A DNA stretch of 64,000 nt from Halobacillus massiliensis (GCF_900166625.1 NZ_LT800499.1:2066115-2130114), one strand, 5' to 3'. Numbered from the stretch's first letter, positions 17,750 to 27,230 are shown. Notes: generated from the letters alone by a model not told the origin. Numbers and translations are program-made.

Positions 17750-18667
17750 TTGGAAGCCATAAGTAAAAATTTCTTCTTGTTTCTCTCCAATAATAAGTTT
17801 TTAGATAAGTTTGCCAAACGTTTTGGAGCAAGATTTGGGGCTGACAAGATTGTAGGAGGAGAAACATTCTCCCATGCAATTCCAGTGATACAACAACTCA
17901 ACCGTGACGGGCTTCATGTAACGGTAGATCACCTTGGTGAATTTGTAACTTCTGAAGTAGAAGCCAGAGAGCGGACTCATGGATGCATTGAATCTATTCA
18001 TTCAATTGCTCATCATGAGCTTAACTCGGAGGTCTCTTTAAAACTGACCTCTCTTGGTCTGGATATCAATCGCGCACTTGTTATGGAAAATATGAAGCTT
18101 ATTCTGGATGAGGCGAAAAAGTACAACATAACGGTAACCATTGATATGGAGGATTCAAGCCGTTGTGGAGATACGATAGAAATCTATAAAGAATTAAAAC
18201 AGGATTATGAAAACTTAGGAACCGTTATCCAATCTTATCTGTATCGTTCTGAAGAAGATCTGGAAGCGCTTAATAGCTGCCAGCCTTATTTAAGGCTCGT
18301 AAAAGGTGCCTATAAAGAAACTGGAAAAGTCGCTTTTCTTGAAAAAGATCATGTCGATAAGAACCTTAGAAAACTGATAAAAGCAAATCTGCTAGGTGGA
18401 CATTACACAGCAATAGGAAGCCATGATGATGCAATTATTGCTTATACTAAAGAATTTGCAGAGAAAAACGACATTTCAAAAGAGCAGTTTGAATTCCAAA
18501 TGCTGTATGGGATGAGAAACGAAACTCAAAAGCAGCTAGTAAAAGAAGGATATAAAGTTCGTGTCTATCTGCCTTATGGGGAAGACTGGTACGGCTATTT
18601 TATGAGACGTTTAGCTGAAAGGCCGGCTAATGTGGCCTTTGCAATAAAAGGAATTTTTAGTAAATAA
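17750..18667 (+). CDS. putB: Proline dehydrogenase
   Basis: FAD enzyme oxidising proline to pyrroline-5-carboxylate. The monofunctional Bacillus type is seen: HLGEFV near 62, [31 protein letters not shown], and the C-terminal [20 protein letters not shown] that binds proline. The TTG at 17750 ([12 protein letters not shown]) is chosen because it aligns with the start of known PutB proteins and is 10 bases behind AAAGGG. Upstream in-frame ATG 17744 and TTG 17726 are less well placed. The result is 305 residues, the normal size. It is followed 19 bases later by putC. Confidence 0.92.
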   Translation: MEAISKNFFLFLSNNKFLDKFAKRFGARFGADKIVGGETFSHAIPVIQQLNRDGLHVTVDHLGEFVTSEVEARERTHGCIESIHSIAHHELNSEVSLKLTSLGLDINRALVMENMKLILDEAKKYNITVTIDMEDSSRCGDTIEIYKELKQDYENLGTVIQSYLYRSEEDLEALNSCQPYLRLVKGAYKETGKVAFLEKDHVDKNLRKLIKANLLGGHYTAIGSHDDAIIAYTKEFAEKNDISKEQFEFQMLYGMRNETQKQLVKEGYKVRVYLPYGEDWYGYFMRRLAERPANVAFAIKGIFSK

Positions 18668-18686
18668 CGAAAAGGAGAGATTTAAT

Positions 18687-20234
18687 ATGGTAACACCTTA
18701 CAAGCATGAGCCGTTTACAGATTTCACAGTAGAGGAAAATAAAAAAGCATTCGAGGATGCTTTAAAGAAAGTAAAAGAAGAGCTGGGTCAAACTCATGAT
18801 CTGCTCGTGAATGGAGAAAGAATTCGTACAGACGAAACCATTGTTTCCACAAATCCTGCAGATACCAGCCAGGTTGTTGGTACGGTTTCAAAAGCAAATC
18901 AGGAGATTGCAGAAAAAGCCATTCAGGCAGCAGCCACAGCATTTGAAGACTGGAGAAAATGGGATGAGCGGGCAAGGGCTGAAATTCTATTCCGTGCAGC
19001 CAGCATTATTAGAAGAAGAAAACACGAATTCTCTGCATACCTTGTATATGAAGTAGGTAAGCCGTGGAAAGAAGCGGATGCAGATACAGCAGAAGCCATT
19101 GACTTCCTTGAGTATTACGCCAGACAAATGATTGAGCTTAAAGATGGGAAGCCGATTGAGAGCCGTCCTGGTGAACAGAACCGTTATATCTATACACCGA
19201 CTGGGGTCGCTGTTGTAATTCCACCATGGAACTTGGCATTTGCGATTATGGCAGGAACAACTATAGCTCCTATCGTAACGGGAAGTACTGTTGTTTTGAA
19301 ACCTGCCAGCAACAGTCCTGTTGTTGCCGCAAAATTTGTAGAAGTGCTTGAAGAAGCCGGCCTTCCTAAAGGTGTTCTTAACTTCGTGCCTGGAAGCGGG
19401 GGAGAAGTAGGAGACTATCTTGTAGATCATCCGAAAACATCCCTTATTTCCTTTACAGGTTCCCGTGAAGTTGGAGTACGGATTCTCGAGAGAGCTGCAA
19501 AAATTCAGAAAGGTCAAAACCACATCAAACAGGTTATTGCAGAAATGGGTGGTAAAGATACCGTTGTAGTCGACAATAAAGCCAATCTTGAAACGGCCGC
19601 AGAAGCTATTATTGTATCAGCCTTTGGATTCTCTGGACAGAAATGCTCTTCCGGTTCACGTGCTGTTGTCCATGAAGAGGTTTATGATGAACTTCTTGAA
19701 ATGGTAAAAGAGAAGACAGAGAAGCTTACACTGGGAAATGCAGCAGAAGAGAATGTTTATATGGGGCCTGTCGTCGATCAGGGAGCCTATGATAAGGTGA
19801 TGAGCTATATTGAAATTGGAAAAGAGGAAGGACGCCTTGTGACAGGAGGTAAAGGAGATGACTCTAAAGGTTACTTCATAGAGCCGACCGTTTTTGCTGA
19901 TTTGGCACCGAATTCCCGCATGCAGCTGGAAGAAATCTTTGGACCTGTTGTCTGTTTTACAAAAGCAAGTAACTTTGATGAAGCCATTGAAATAGCGAAT
20001 AATACAGAATACGGCTTAACAGGTGCTGTCATATCTGATAATCGGGACCATCTAGAAAAAGCGAAAAGAGATTTCCACGTCGGCAACCTTTACTTTAACC
20101 GTAACTGTACTGGAGCAATTGTAGGATATCAGCCGTTTGGCGGCTTTAAGATGTCTGGTACAGATTCTAAAGCAGGCGGACCTGACTACTTAGCTTTGCA
20201 TATGAATGCTAAAACAATTTCAGAAATGTACTAG
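18687..20234 (+). CDS. putC: 1-pyrroline-5-carboxylate dehydrogenase
   Basis: NAD-dependent aldehyde dehydrogenase forming glutamate from pyrroline-5-carboxylate (glutamate semialdehyde). It has 515 residues, with the catalytic Cys320 in [12 protein letters not shown], the EMGGKD segment with the general-base Glu, and the nucleotide motif [12 protein letters not shown] follows AAAAGGAGAG. It is paired with putB, so it completes proline to glutamate conversion. The same family includes RocA; the neighbour favours PutC. A putP transporter does not follow. Confidence 0.92.
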   Translation: MVTPYKHEPFTDFTVEENKKAFEDALKKVKEELGQTHDLLVNGERIRTDETIVSTNPADTSQVVGTVSKANQEIAEKAIQAAATAFEDWRKWDERARAEILFRAASIIRRRKHEFSAYLVYEVGKPWKEADADTAEAIDFLEYYARQMIELKDGKPIESRPGEQNRYIYTPTGVAVVIPPWNLAFAIMAGTTIAPIVTGSTVVLKPASNSPVVAAKFVEVLEEAGLPKGVLNFVPGSGGEVGDYLVDHPKTSLISFTGSREVGVRILERAAKIQKGQNHIKQVIAEMGGKDTVVVDNKANLETAAEAIIVSAFGFSGQKCSSGSRAVVHEEVYDELLEMVKEKTEKLTLGNAAEENVYMGPVVDQGAYDKVMSYIEIGKEEGRLVTGGKGDDSKGYFIEPTVFADLAPNSRMQLEEIFGPVVCFTKASNFDEAIEIANNTEYGLTGAVISDNRDHLEKAKRDFHVGNLYFNRNCTGAIVGYQPFGGFKMSGTDSKAGGPDYLALHMNAKTISEMY

Positions 20235-20240
20235 TAATAC

Positions 20241-20275
20241 AAAGGAGTTTTCCATATCGGAAAACTCCTTTCATC
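20241..20275 (+). terminator. Terminator after putC
   Basis: AAAGGAGTTTTCC (20241-20253) with GGAAAACTCCTTT (20259-20271); the T run is short. Confidence 0.7.
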
Positions 20276-20396
20276 GTATTTAGTGAAAAAACCATCTGTG
20301 ACTCACACTCTGTATTAATTATTCCATTGGCAGAGAAACAGGAGTCTCACAATTTTCCTAAAAGGCTTTTCCGTTTATTGATGTGTGAAGAAAAGC

Positions 20397-20500
20397 GGCT
20401 GGGAAATAGCTCGCTTTCCGCGGGGGGCCGGTGAGCTAGCTTGCTGCACTCGAGGATCTCACCCTGTTTCTATCTCCCTGCAGGAGTTTTGCCATTTCTC
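20397..20500. repeat. Palindromic intergenic element, subtype 1, copy A1 (3' arm decayed)
   Basis: Begins GGCTGGGAAATAGCTCGC and contains the GGTGAGCTAGC, GAGGATCTCACC and CTCCCTGCAGGAG blocks shared with copies at 20558, 44757, 44926 and 45072. The closing arm ATTTCCCAGCC is degraded to CCATTTCTC. It is preceded by a CCGTTTATTGATGTGTGAA flank also seen before copy A2. The sequence from 20276 to 20396 has no gene. Confidence 0.85.
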
Positions 20501-20557
20501 TTGATCTCTCTTTAAGAGGAGGAAGAAGGCTGTTCCGTTTATGAGGTGTGAAAAAGC

Positions 20558-20664
20558 GGCTGGGAAATAGCTCGCTTTCCACGGGGAGCCGGTGAGCTAG
20601 CTCGTTACACTCGAGGATCTCACCTTGGCTCTTCTCCCTGCAGGAGTCTCGCCATTTCCCAGCC
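20558..20664. repeat. Palindromic intergenic element, subtype 1, copy A2 (complete)
   Basis: A 107-base unit closed by GGCTGGGAAAT (20558-20568) and ATTTCCCAGCC (20654-20664). Inside, GAGCC/GGCTC and GGTGAG/CTCACC form nested stems, and CTCCCTGCAGGAG forms a small hairpin. It is near identical, in reverse orientation, to 44757-44863. Confidence 0.9.
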
Positions 20665-20765
20665 TCTTTACCGGCGATGGTATGAACGGAACGCAGTAGT
20701 TTCAGTAACTACTCTAGAAAATAGTTTTCTCTTACTAATTGTTCCATTACTTCTAATAAACGCGA

Positions 20766-20885
20766 AGGGCCGGGGGAAAGGGCGAGACTCCTAGGGGAGG
20801 ATAGAACAGGGTGAGATCCCGGAGGGCTAAAAGCCCGAGGAAGCTCAGCGTTCGCCCATGGAAAGCGAGTCGTTTCCCCAGGCCC
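20766..20885. repeat. Palindromic intergenic element, subtype 2, copy A3
   Basis: Closed by GGGCCGGGGGAAA and TTTCCCCAGGCCC. It contains GCGAGACTCCT, GGTGAGATCC and GGAAAGCGAG, the same three blocks as subtype 1, plus its own hairpin GGGCTAAAAGCCC. The T run after GGCCC (20884-20891) could let it terminate transcripts. Confidence 0.88.
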
Positions 20886-20937
20886 TTTTTTCTAACACAT
20901 AGTAAACGGAAATCTCTTCCCGTTTAAGGGAGAATTA

Positions 20938-21002
20938 AAGAAGCCTCCTTAGAAGAGAAGAACAGAGAAATCCCGGAAGCCTGAGGAAGCTCTGCGTTCG
21001 AG
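20938..21002. repeat. Decayed partial subtype 2 element
   Basis: The stretch GAACAGAGAAATCCCGGA followed by GCCTGAGGAAGCTCTGCGTT parallels the middle of the intact subtype 2 copy at 20801-20852. The end arms are missing. Confidence 0.65.
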
Positions 21003-21059
21003 GACTCATAGAATGGAATATTGCTGGTCAACCGCATAAAGAGATTTTTTCAAAAACTG

Positions 21060-21100
21060 CAAGGAGTTTCCTCAATAGGGAGCCTCCTTTTTCTTTTTCT
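21060..21100 (+). terminator. Possible terminator upstream of the PutR-like gene
   Basis: AAGGAG (21061-21066) and CTCCTT (21084-21089) enclose TTTCC/GGGAG, followed by TTTTCTTTTTC. No gene ends just upstream, so it may be left from a lost gene or end transcripts through the repeats. Confidence 0.45.
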
Positions 21101-21172
21101 TTATTGAATAACCCTATATAATAATAGAAGATAAGGTGAGCGAAAACTGCTCGAAAGGTATGGGGTTTGTTT

Positions 21173-22444
21173 ATGGAAATAAAGGATTTAATTCTTCAAG
21201 CAGAGGATATTCATAAAGCAACAGAATTGATCAGTTCAAAACTTGGAAAACCCGTGATTGTTGAAAATAAAAATTTCGAATTAATTTCGTACAGTTCTTC
21301 GTTTGAGGAATTTGATCAGACACAGCAGAAAACAATACTTTCTAAAAAGTGCCCGATTTTTATTATAGACCGTTTAAAAAAGGAAGGGATCGTACAAAAA
21401 CTGGAAAAACAAACAGACCCAATCAGGGTTCATCCCATCGAAGAATTTGGATTTCACCAGCGGATTGTCATAGCCGCGAAGCATCTCGGTCATACGATGG
21501 GTTACATATGGGTGCAGGAATCTGATCAACTCCTGGAAGTTGACGAACTGAGCTTCTTAGAGGAGATTACCCCACACCTAGGAAAGCTGATATATGATGT
21601 ATATGCCCGAACGAGTGCACAGGATGGTCAGAAAGAGGAGATTCTTTGGAAGCTGCTTCACCACGAATATGGGAGTGAAAGCCAAATTCGACATGAGGCT
21701 TCTCTGGCAAAATTGAGGCTGCCTGATCGCTTCTCCATAGTTGTTTTTTCTGTTACGGATCCTAAAAATAAATATTTGCTTGATTATCTCGAAGAGTCTG
21801 TCCAGTCCTTTACCCGTCACCATACGGTCAACTATTTAAAAACTGAATTTCAAATGATATTACTTCTTCATGGAGAAGCTAAGGAAGAATTTGATTCGAG
21901 AGACCTTTCGAGAAGTTTCATTCAGGAGATAAAAAATACATTTGGTGAAGAAAAATTTTATTCCTTTTTCATCGGGATAGGGAAAGAATATACCTCTTTA
22001 TATTACTTAAGAAAGAGTTTCCTTGAAGCATTGGAGGTCATTGAAACCGCCAACTTTATAACCCCCCGTCCTGAAACAATGCCACGAGAATTTGCGAAAT
22101 TAGGAATTTATCGTTATGTCGCAGCTCTTTATGAGAAAAACAGCTCAGAAGATTATTATAGTGAAGACCTTCTCAACCTGATGGCGAATGATTTAAAGAA
22201 ACAAACCAACCTCTTACAGACGCTTGAAGTTTACCTGGCTAATAATGGGAAAGCGAAGCTTACGGCTAATGCTCTTTTTATTCATCCTAATACATTAAAC
22301 TATCGAATTAAGCAAATTCAGGAATTAACGAATATAGATTTTAATGATTTTAATATGAAAAGCTATTTATATACAGAACTTCTGCTGTTAAATAATGTGG
22401 ATGCTTACTACAAACGTTACACGGAAGCATTAAAAGTAAATTAA
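21173..22444 (+). CDS. putR: PucR/CdaR-type transcriptional regulator, probable PutR
   Basis: Likely activator of the proline genes. It has 423 residues, with a variable sensory N-terminal part and a C-terminal PucR-type helix-turn-helix, where LTANALFIHPNTLNYRIKQI (about 362-381) is the diagnostic helix. ATG at 21173 is chosen because GGGG lies 7 bases upstream; a TTG two codons earlier has no better signal. B. subtilis has its PutR gene in the same orientation behind putBCP. Here putP is missing and a repeat cluster fills the interval. Proline as effector is inferred from position. Confidence 0.78.
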   Translation: MEIKDLILQAEDIHKATELISSKLGKPVIVENKNFELISYSSSFEEFDQTQQKTILSKKCPIFIIDRLKKEGIVQKLEKQTDPIRVHPIEEFGFHQRIVIAAKHLGHTMGYIWVQESDQLLEVDELSFLEEITPHLGKLIYDVYARTSAQDGQKEEILWKLLHHEYGSESQIRHEASLAKLRLPDRFSIVVFSVTDPKNKYLLDYLEESVQSFTRHHTVNYLKTEFQMILLLHGEAKEEFDSRDLSRSFIQEIKNTFGEEKFYSFFIGIGKEYTSLYYLRKSFLEALEVIETANFITPRPETMPREFAKLGIYRYVAALYEKNSSEDYYSEDLLNLMANDLKKQTNLLQTLEVYLANNGKAKLTANALFIHPNTLNYRIKQIQELTNIDFNDFNMKSYLYTELLLLNNVDAYYKRYTEALKVN

Positions 22445-22488
22445 TTAATGGATATTAAAAGTTATTCCAGCTTATGAATGGGAGAAGA

Positions 22489-22530
22489 GGCTGGGAAATG
22501 GTTCATTTTTAGCTGGGCGATTTCCCAGCC
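22489..22530. repeat. Miniature hairpin made of the subtype 1 end arms
   Basis: GGCTGGGAAAT (22489-22499) and ATTTCCCAGCC (22520-22530) are the exact end arms of subtype 1 with only 20 bases between them. This looks like an internal deletion derivative. It may act as a terminator for the regulator gene (TTTAAATTT follows). Confidence 0.75.
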
Positions 22531-22554
22531 TTTAAATTTCAAAAAGCTGAGCTC

Positions 22555-22586
22555 AAAAAGAAAAAGCCCGGGAAATCCCGGGCTTT
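22555..22586 (-). terminator. Terminator of ppc
   Basis: AAAGCCCGGGA (22563-22573) and TCCCGGGCTTT (22576-22586). On the minus strand the stem is followed by TTTTTCTTTTT. Confidence 0.88.
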
Positions 22587-22593
22587 AGCTGTA

Positions 22594-25353
22594 TCAACCT
22601 GTATTTCGAAGACCAGCAGCAATACCGCTTATTGTAAGCAGTACTTCTGTCAGCAATTCGTCATGTCCGTTTTCATGGTTTCTTAAATTTTTTATTAACT
22701 CTACTTGCAGGAAATTCAATGGATCGACATAGGGATTACGGAGCTTAACAGATTCCTGGATCGTAGGTTGATGATCCAATAATTCATTGTCACCCGTAAT
22801 TTTCAGCAAAATATCTTTAGTCTTTTCATATTCTTCTGCAATGTTATTAAAGATTCTTTCACCCATATCCTTATCTCCTGCAAGCTCAGTGTACTCTTTT
22901 GCTGTAAATAGATCTGCTTTCGTCAGCGCCATCTGCAGGTTATCAATCGTTGAGCGGAAGAACGGCCAATTATTATACATGTTCTGCAGGTGTGTAAGGT
23001 TTTTCTCATCCTGATCAGCAAACTCCTTAAGTCCAGTTCCTGACGCATACCAGGCAGGAATGAGCTGGCGATTCTGTGTCCAGGCAAACACCCATGGGAT
23101 CGCTCTTAAGTTTTCAAATTTTGTACTGTCTTTTCTCTTCATTGGACGCGAACCGATATTCAATTCGCTGATTTCCTGAAGTGGTGTGACGTCATTGAAA
23201 TAAGTTAAGAAATCTTCATCTTTAAAGACGAGAGATTGATACTTTTCAAGCGATACATTAGCTGCAGTTTCCATTACATCTTCCCATAGGTCATCCCAAC
23301 TATTCGCTTGTTCTGTTTCTTTAGAGATGTTTGCAGCACCTTCCAGCAGGGTGGAAATACCTTGCTCAAGACTGCGATAAGCAATTTCTCTAATTAGATA
23401 GCGGGAGGATAAAACTTCTCCCTGCTCAGTAATTTTCACACCATCTCCGAGAGTGTCAAGCGGTTGGGAAGCGATGCTGCGGTTTAAAGGGCCGCCGCCT
23501 CGTCCAAGAGATCCTCCGCGGCCGTGGAAGAATTTTAATCCGACATTATATTCTTTTGCCATGTCATGGATTTCCTGCTGAGCTTTATAAAGCCTCCAGT
23601 TGGCAGTCAGTGTGCCTCCATCTTTACTTCCATCCGAATATCCAAGCATGATTTCCTGATTACTGCCTAGATTATTAAGGTGTTTGCGATATACGTCCAT
23701 TTCAAATAACGACTTTAATATTTCAGGCCCGGCTTTTAAATCATCAACTGTCTCAAGAAGGGGAGCCACGTTCAAACTGCTTTCAATTTCGCCGTTTGTA
23801 TGAAGCCGGTAAATTCCTGCCTCTTTCGCAAGAACGAGGACTTCCAGAAGATCGCTTGCAGATTCTGTCATACTAATTAAGTAAACCTGTATGGATCGTT
23901 CTCCAAATTCCTTGTGTGCTTCGCGAATAAGATGAAAGACTTTCAGCATTTCTTGGGTTTCTTCAGAATAATCTTCATTTAACAATGTGATTGGACGTGG
24001 ATCCTTCAGCACATTTTCCAGAAGCTTCACTTTTTCATTTTCAGGAAGTTGAGAATAGTCTTCGGTAATTCCGACATTTTTAAGGAGCTCATCAATTGCT
24101 GATTCATGTTCGCCGCTATGGTTTCTTATATCAAGTGTAGCTAAGTGGAACCCAAATAATTTAACCTGGCGGACAAGCTTTTGAAGCATTTTTAATTCAT
24201 GTTTTGTCGGGTGATGTTCTTTAACCGAGTTTTGAATTTCATAAAGATCATCAAGCAGCTCCTCTGCTGTATCGTATCCATGTTCCGACTTTCCGACTTG
24301 TCTAATTTTTTCTAAAATAATGGCAAACTTGCGACGATAGATTTCACTTTCTGCTCGCCACACTTTGTCTTTAGGAAGATGTTTCTCATCTTCCGTCACC
24401 GACTGGATGAAGCTTTCACTTATATGGATTCGGTTAGTAGAATGGCTGAACCGCTTCATTAATTCAATAAGAACGGCTTCATACTTTTTCAGTACGAGCT
24501 GGCGCTGCTTTTTTAATGTGTCCCAAGTAATATCAGGTGTTACATTTGGGTTGCCATCACGGTCGCCGCCGATCCAGGATCCGAAATGGAGAATATTCGG
24601 TACTTGCCAATTTTCTTCTGGATAGACTTCTGACAGACGGTTTTCTAATTCCTGATGAATGTCAGGAAGTACATCGAATAAAGTCTGATCAAAATAATAA
24701 AGCCCGTTGCGAACTTCATCCATTACTGTAGGTTTCCTCTCACGGAGCTCGTCCGTCTGCCAGAGTACAGTCACTTCATTAAACAGGCTTTCTTCCAGGT
24801 TTTCTTTTTCACCCTTCGTAAGCTGTGCGCTGTCCAGTTCTTTCAATATACCGGCAATTCGTTTCTGAATTTCAAGTACGGTCCGTTTTGTTGCTTCTGT
24901 AGGGTGTGCCGTAATAATCAATTCCAGTGATAAGGTATTTAATACGTCTTGAATTACAGTCTTATCGATATTATTTTCTTTAAGGTTTAATACGGCACTT
25001 TCAAGTGAATATGGCTGTGCTCCGTGGTCTTCCCGAAGCTGATACTCTCTGCGTCGGCGAATACGGTGATTTTGCTCAGCGATGTTTACGAGGTGAAAGT
25101 AAATGGAGAATGCCCGAATGACCTGAGAACGAAGAGGAGGCTTTAAATCTTTGATTTCCTCTTTTAATTGGGTGTATGCTTCATAATTCTGATTGCTTCG
25201 AATTTCTTTCGTCAGTTTTCTGATGTTTTCTACTTTGTTAAGTAATTTTTCTCCCCCATGATGGACAAGAATATCTCCGAGTATACTGCCGAGTAAATTG
25301 ACATCACGCCTTAATGGCGTGGTATGGTCACTTTTTTGCTGCTGTAATTTCAT
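22594..25353 (-). CDS. ppc: Phosphoenolpyruvate carboxylase
   Basis: Anaplerotic enzyme forming oxaloacetate from PEP and bicarbonate. It has 919 residues, with the catalytic His150 in TAHPTEATKRT, GYSDGSKDGG, the mobile glycine loop FHGRGGSLGRGGGP and the conserved C-terminal RNTG. The ATG at 25353 (MKLQQQK) is chosen since GGATGGTGA lies 6-14 bases upstream. A 32-residue extension has no RBS. B. subtilis relies on pyruvate carboxylase and lacks ppc, so this is an addition to the syntenic backbone. Monocistronic, with its own terminator. Confidence 0.95.
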   Translation of the reverse strand: MKLQQQKSDHTTPLRRDVNLLGSILGDILVHHGGEKLLNKVENIRKLTKEIRSNQNYEAYTQLKEEIKDLKPPLRSQVIRAFSIYFHLVNIAEQNHRIRRRREYQLREDHGAQPYSLESAVLNLKENNIDKTVIQDVLNTLSLELIITAHPTEATKRTVLEIQKRIAGILKELDSAQLTKGEKENLEESLFNEVTVLWQTDELRERKPTVMDEVRNGLYYFDQTLFDVLPDIHQELENRLSEVYPEENWQVPNILHFGSWIGGDRDGNPNVTPDITWDTLKKQRQLVLKKYEAVLIELMKRFSHSTNRIHISESFIQSVTEDEKHLPKDKVWRAESEIYRRKFAIILEKIRQVGKSEHGYDTAEELLDDLYEIQNSVKEHHPTKHELKMLQKLVRQVKLFGFHLATLDIRNHSGEHESAIDELLKNVGITEDYSQLPENEKVKLLENVLKDPRPITLLNEDYSEETQEMLKVFHLIREAHKEFGERSIQVYLISMTESASDLLEVLVLAKEAGIYRLHTNGEIESSLNVAPLLETVDDLKAGPEILKSLFEMDVYRKHLNNLGSNQEIMLGYSDGSKDGGTLTANWRLYKAQQEIHDMAKEYNVGLKFFHGRGGSLGRGGGPLNRSIASQPLDTLGDGVKITEQGEVLSSRYLIREIAYRSLEQGISTLLEGAANISKETEQANSWDDLWEDVMETAANVSLEKYQSLVFKDEDFLTYFNDVTPLQEISELNIGSRPMKRKDSTKFENLRAIPWVFAWTQNRQLIPAWYASGTGLKEFADQDEKNLTHLQNMYNNWPFFRSTIDNLQMALTKADLFTAKEYTELAGDKDMGERIFNNIAEEYEKTKDILLKITGDNELLDHQPTIQESVKLRNPYVDPLNFLQVELIKNLRNHENGHDELLTEVLLTISGIAAGLRNTG

Positions 25354-25475
25354 GATTTCACCATCCTGTATGTTCTTGTTATTTAGCGTGGCATTGATAA
25401 ACCATCGCTTATATTCACATAATGTTATCAGAATTTTTTGGATAGTCAAATGAAGTGTATAGCTGAACCCCTTGG

Positions 25476-25489
25476 TGTAAGCGCTTTTA
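25476..25489. promoter_or_regulatory. CcpA-type cre site upstream of ppc
   Basis: TGTAAGCGCTTTTA matches the cre consensus TGWAANCGNTNWCA except for one position. It lies 123 bases upstream of ppc, just ahead of a possible -35 (TTGACT on the minus strand, 25449-25444), and right after the stop of the upstream gene. Confidence 0.5.
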
Positions 25490-25492
25490 TGT

Positions 25493-25786
25493 TTAAGAGT
25501 GGCTTATATATTCTGATACGGTAAAAGAAAGATCATCATTTCCAAAGAGTGAAAGTACTTCAATCAATACACTGCTTGAAATAGGGTCAGCATCTTTTTT
25601 GGGAATTGTTTCTTCTAACGCTTTTAGCAGTTTTTTATTCTCCCCTTGCTGCGGATAAGCTTTTTTGTATAGCCTCAAAGGATCGAGATCATTATTGATG
25701 CACCATTGTGCAAAAATAAGAATCATTGTTTCTTCATCCTTCACGTATTGCTGAATGACTTTTTCATCTATTTCTTTACGATCCAT
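25493..25786 (-). CDS. Conserved hypothetical protein, about 97 residues (YxiS-like?)
   Basis: A small acidic cytoplasmic protein starting MDRKEIDEKVIQQYVKDEE and containing FAQWCINNDLDPLRLYKKAY. I have a weak memory of a B. subtilis YxiS-like protein of this type; no function is known to me. The ATG at 25786 is preceded by GAAAGGAGAG. An in-frame ATG 9 codons earlier lacks an RBS. It lies upstream of ppc in the same direction but separated by a cre-like site, so cotranscription is uncertain. Confidence 0.6.
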   Translation of the reverse strand: MDRKEIDEKVIQQYVKDEETMILIFAQWCINNDLDPLRLYKKAYPQQGENKKLLKALEETIPKKDADPISSSVLIEVLSLFGNDDLSFTVSEYISHS

Positions 25787-25868
25787 TTTCTCTCTCCTTT
25801 CATTTGATATCACGAGGAAATACCAGGTTTCAAAGAAAGCCGCCGGATAAGGGCGACTTTCGTAATCT

Positions 25869-27230
25869 TTAACCTAATACTTTTTTGATGACTTTTAAGC
25901 CTATTTGAGAGCCGGGATAACGAAAATTCTGGTCAAATTTAGTAGTCTGCTTAGTAATGCCCTTTTCATGAGTAAAAGTATCAAAACTTGCCTTTCCATG
26001 ATAGCTTCCAATTCCAGAGCTTCCCACCCCGCCAAAAGGCAGGTGGGGATTTAATATATGATAGAGCGTGTCATTGATACATCCACCGCCAAAAGAAAGA
26101 GATTCGGTTACTTTTCTTTGGTCTTTTTCATTTTCCCCAAAGTAGTAGAGGGCAAGAGGTTTGGGCTGACTGCCGATCTGGTCGATTACTTCATCTAAGT
26201 CATCATAGGTTAGGACGGGAAGAACAGGACCGAAAATTTCATCCGCCATTATTTTGTCCGTCCAAGTTACCTGATCAATAACCGTGGGTTCAATTTTTAG
26301 ATTTTTAGAATCTATACGTCCGCCGACCAGGATGTTACCATCATCAAGCAAGCTGGAAAGCCGGTCAAAATGAGCCTTGTTGACTATTTTTACATAATCC
26401 TCGTTGAGAAGAGACTGCTCTCCGTAAAATTCATAAATATATTTCTTAACAGCTTCTATTAAATCTTCTTTGATTTCATGGTGTACATAAAGGTAATCAG
26501 GAGCTATGCACGTCTGGCCAGCATTCAAAAATTTGCCCCATACGATTCGCTTGGCTGCTAAATTTACAGATGCATCTTTATGAACAATCGCCGGACTCTT
26601 TCCACCGAGTTCAAGAGTAATTGGAATCAGCTGTTCACCGGCCTTTTTCATAATTTCTTTGCCTACTGGTACACTTCCTGTAAAAAAAACGTAATCTAAT
26701 GGCTGTTCCATCAATTCCTGGGTTACTTCTTTTCCACCTTCAACTACTGCAATTAAGTGACTTGGGAAGTATTGCTCAACCATTCTTTTTATTACCCAGG
26801 AAACAGTAGGAGTGAGCTCGGAAGGCTTAATAATTACTGTATTTCCACTAGCAATCGCACCAATTACGGGCGCAAGGGCCAACTGGAATGGATAATTCCA
26901 TGGGGCGATGACTAAGACAGTTCCATACGGCTCTTTCACAATATAGTTCTTTGAGCCTGTGTGGGTTAAGGGTGTTTTAACATTCGTTGGTGCCATCCAT
27001 GATTTCAGATTTTTTAAATGATCTTTGATTTCCATTTTTAAAAACGCGATCTCTGCCGTATAAGCCTCATAATCTGACTTATTAAGGTCAAATTTTAGAG
27101 CTTTTAATATCGGTTCTTCAAAAGTCTCAAGCATTTTTCTAAGTTTGATTAACTGTTCTTTGCGAAACTCGTAACTTTTCGTATGACCTTCTTTAAACCA
27201 ATCTTTTTGCAGCTTAACAAGCGATTGCAT
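25869..27230 (-). CDS. Aldehyde dehydrogenase, class 3 type (YwdH-like)
   Basis: NAD(P)-dependent aldehyde oxidation. It has 453 residues, short compared with putC, as in the ALDH3 group. The catalytic Cys is in NAGQTCIAPDY, the general base in ELGGKSP, and the nucleotide motif is FFTGSVPVG. ATG follows AAGGAGG and overlaps the rnz stop codon by one base (TAATG), indicating translational coupling. A C-terminal basic tail without a clear membrane anchor is present. The natural substrate is not evident. Confidence 0.88.
   Translation of the reverse strand: MQSLVKLQKDWFKEGHTKSYEFRKEQLIKLRKMLETFEEPILKALKFDLNKSDYEAYTAEIAFLKMEIKDHLKNLKSWMAPTNVKTPLTHTGSKNYIVKEPYGTVLVIAPWNYPFQLALAPVIGAIASGNTVIIKPSELTPTVSWVIKRMVEQYFPSHLIAVVEGGKEVTQELMEQPLDYVFFTGSVPVGKEIMKKAGEQLIPITLELGGKSPAIVHKDASVNLAAKRIVWGKFLNAGQTCIAPDYLYVHHEIKEDLIEAVKKYIYEFYGEQSLLNEDYVKIVNKAHFDRLSSLLDDGNILVGGRIDSKNLKIEPTVIDQVTWTDKIMADEIFGPVLPVLTYDDLDEVIDQIGSQPKPLALYYFGENEKDQRKVTESLSFGGGCINDTLYHILNPHLPFGGVGSSGIGSYHGKASFDTFTHEKGITKQTTKFDQNFRYPGSQIGLKVIKKVLG

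Larger units (their letters stand above)
20558..20885. repeat. 328-bp composite repeat, inverted copy of 44536-44863
   Basis: Consists of a subtype 1 element, a 101-base spacer and a subtype 2 element. The reverse complement of 44536-44863 aligns without gaps; I count about nine differences, including the spacer. The shared spacer shows that the block was duplicated as a unit rather than built from independent insertions. Confidence 0.88.

Noticed and set aside
25354-25449. 32-codon N-terminal extension of ppc
   Set aside because: No RBS; it would cover the probable promoter region, and the internal ATG has a good RBS.
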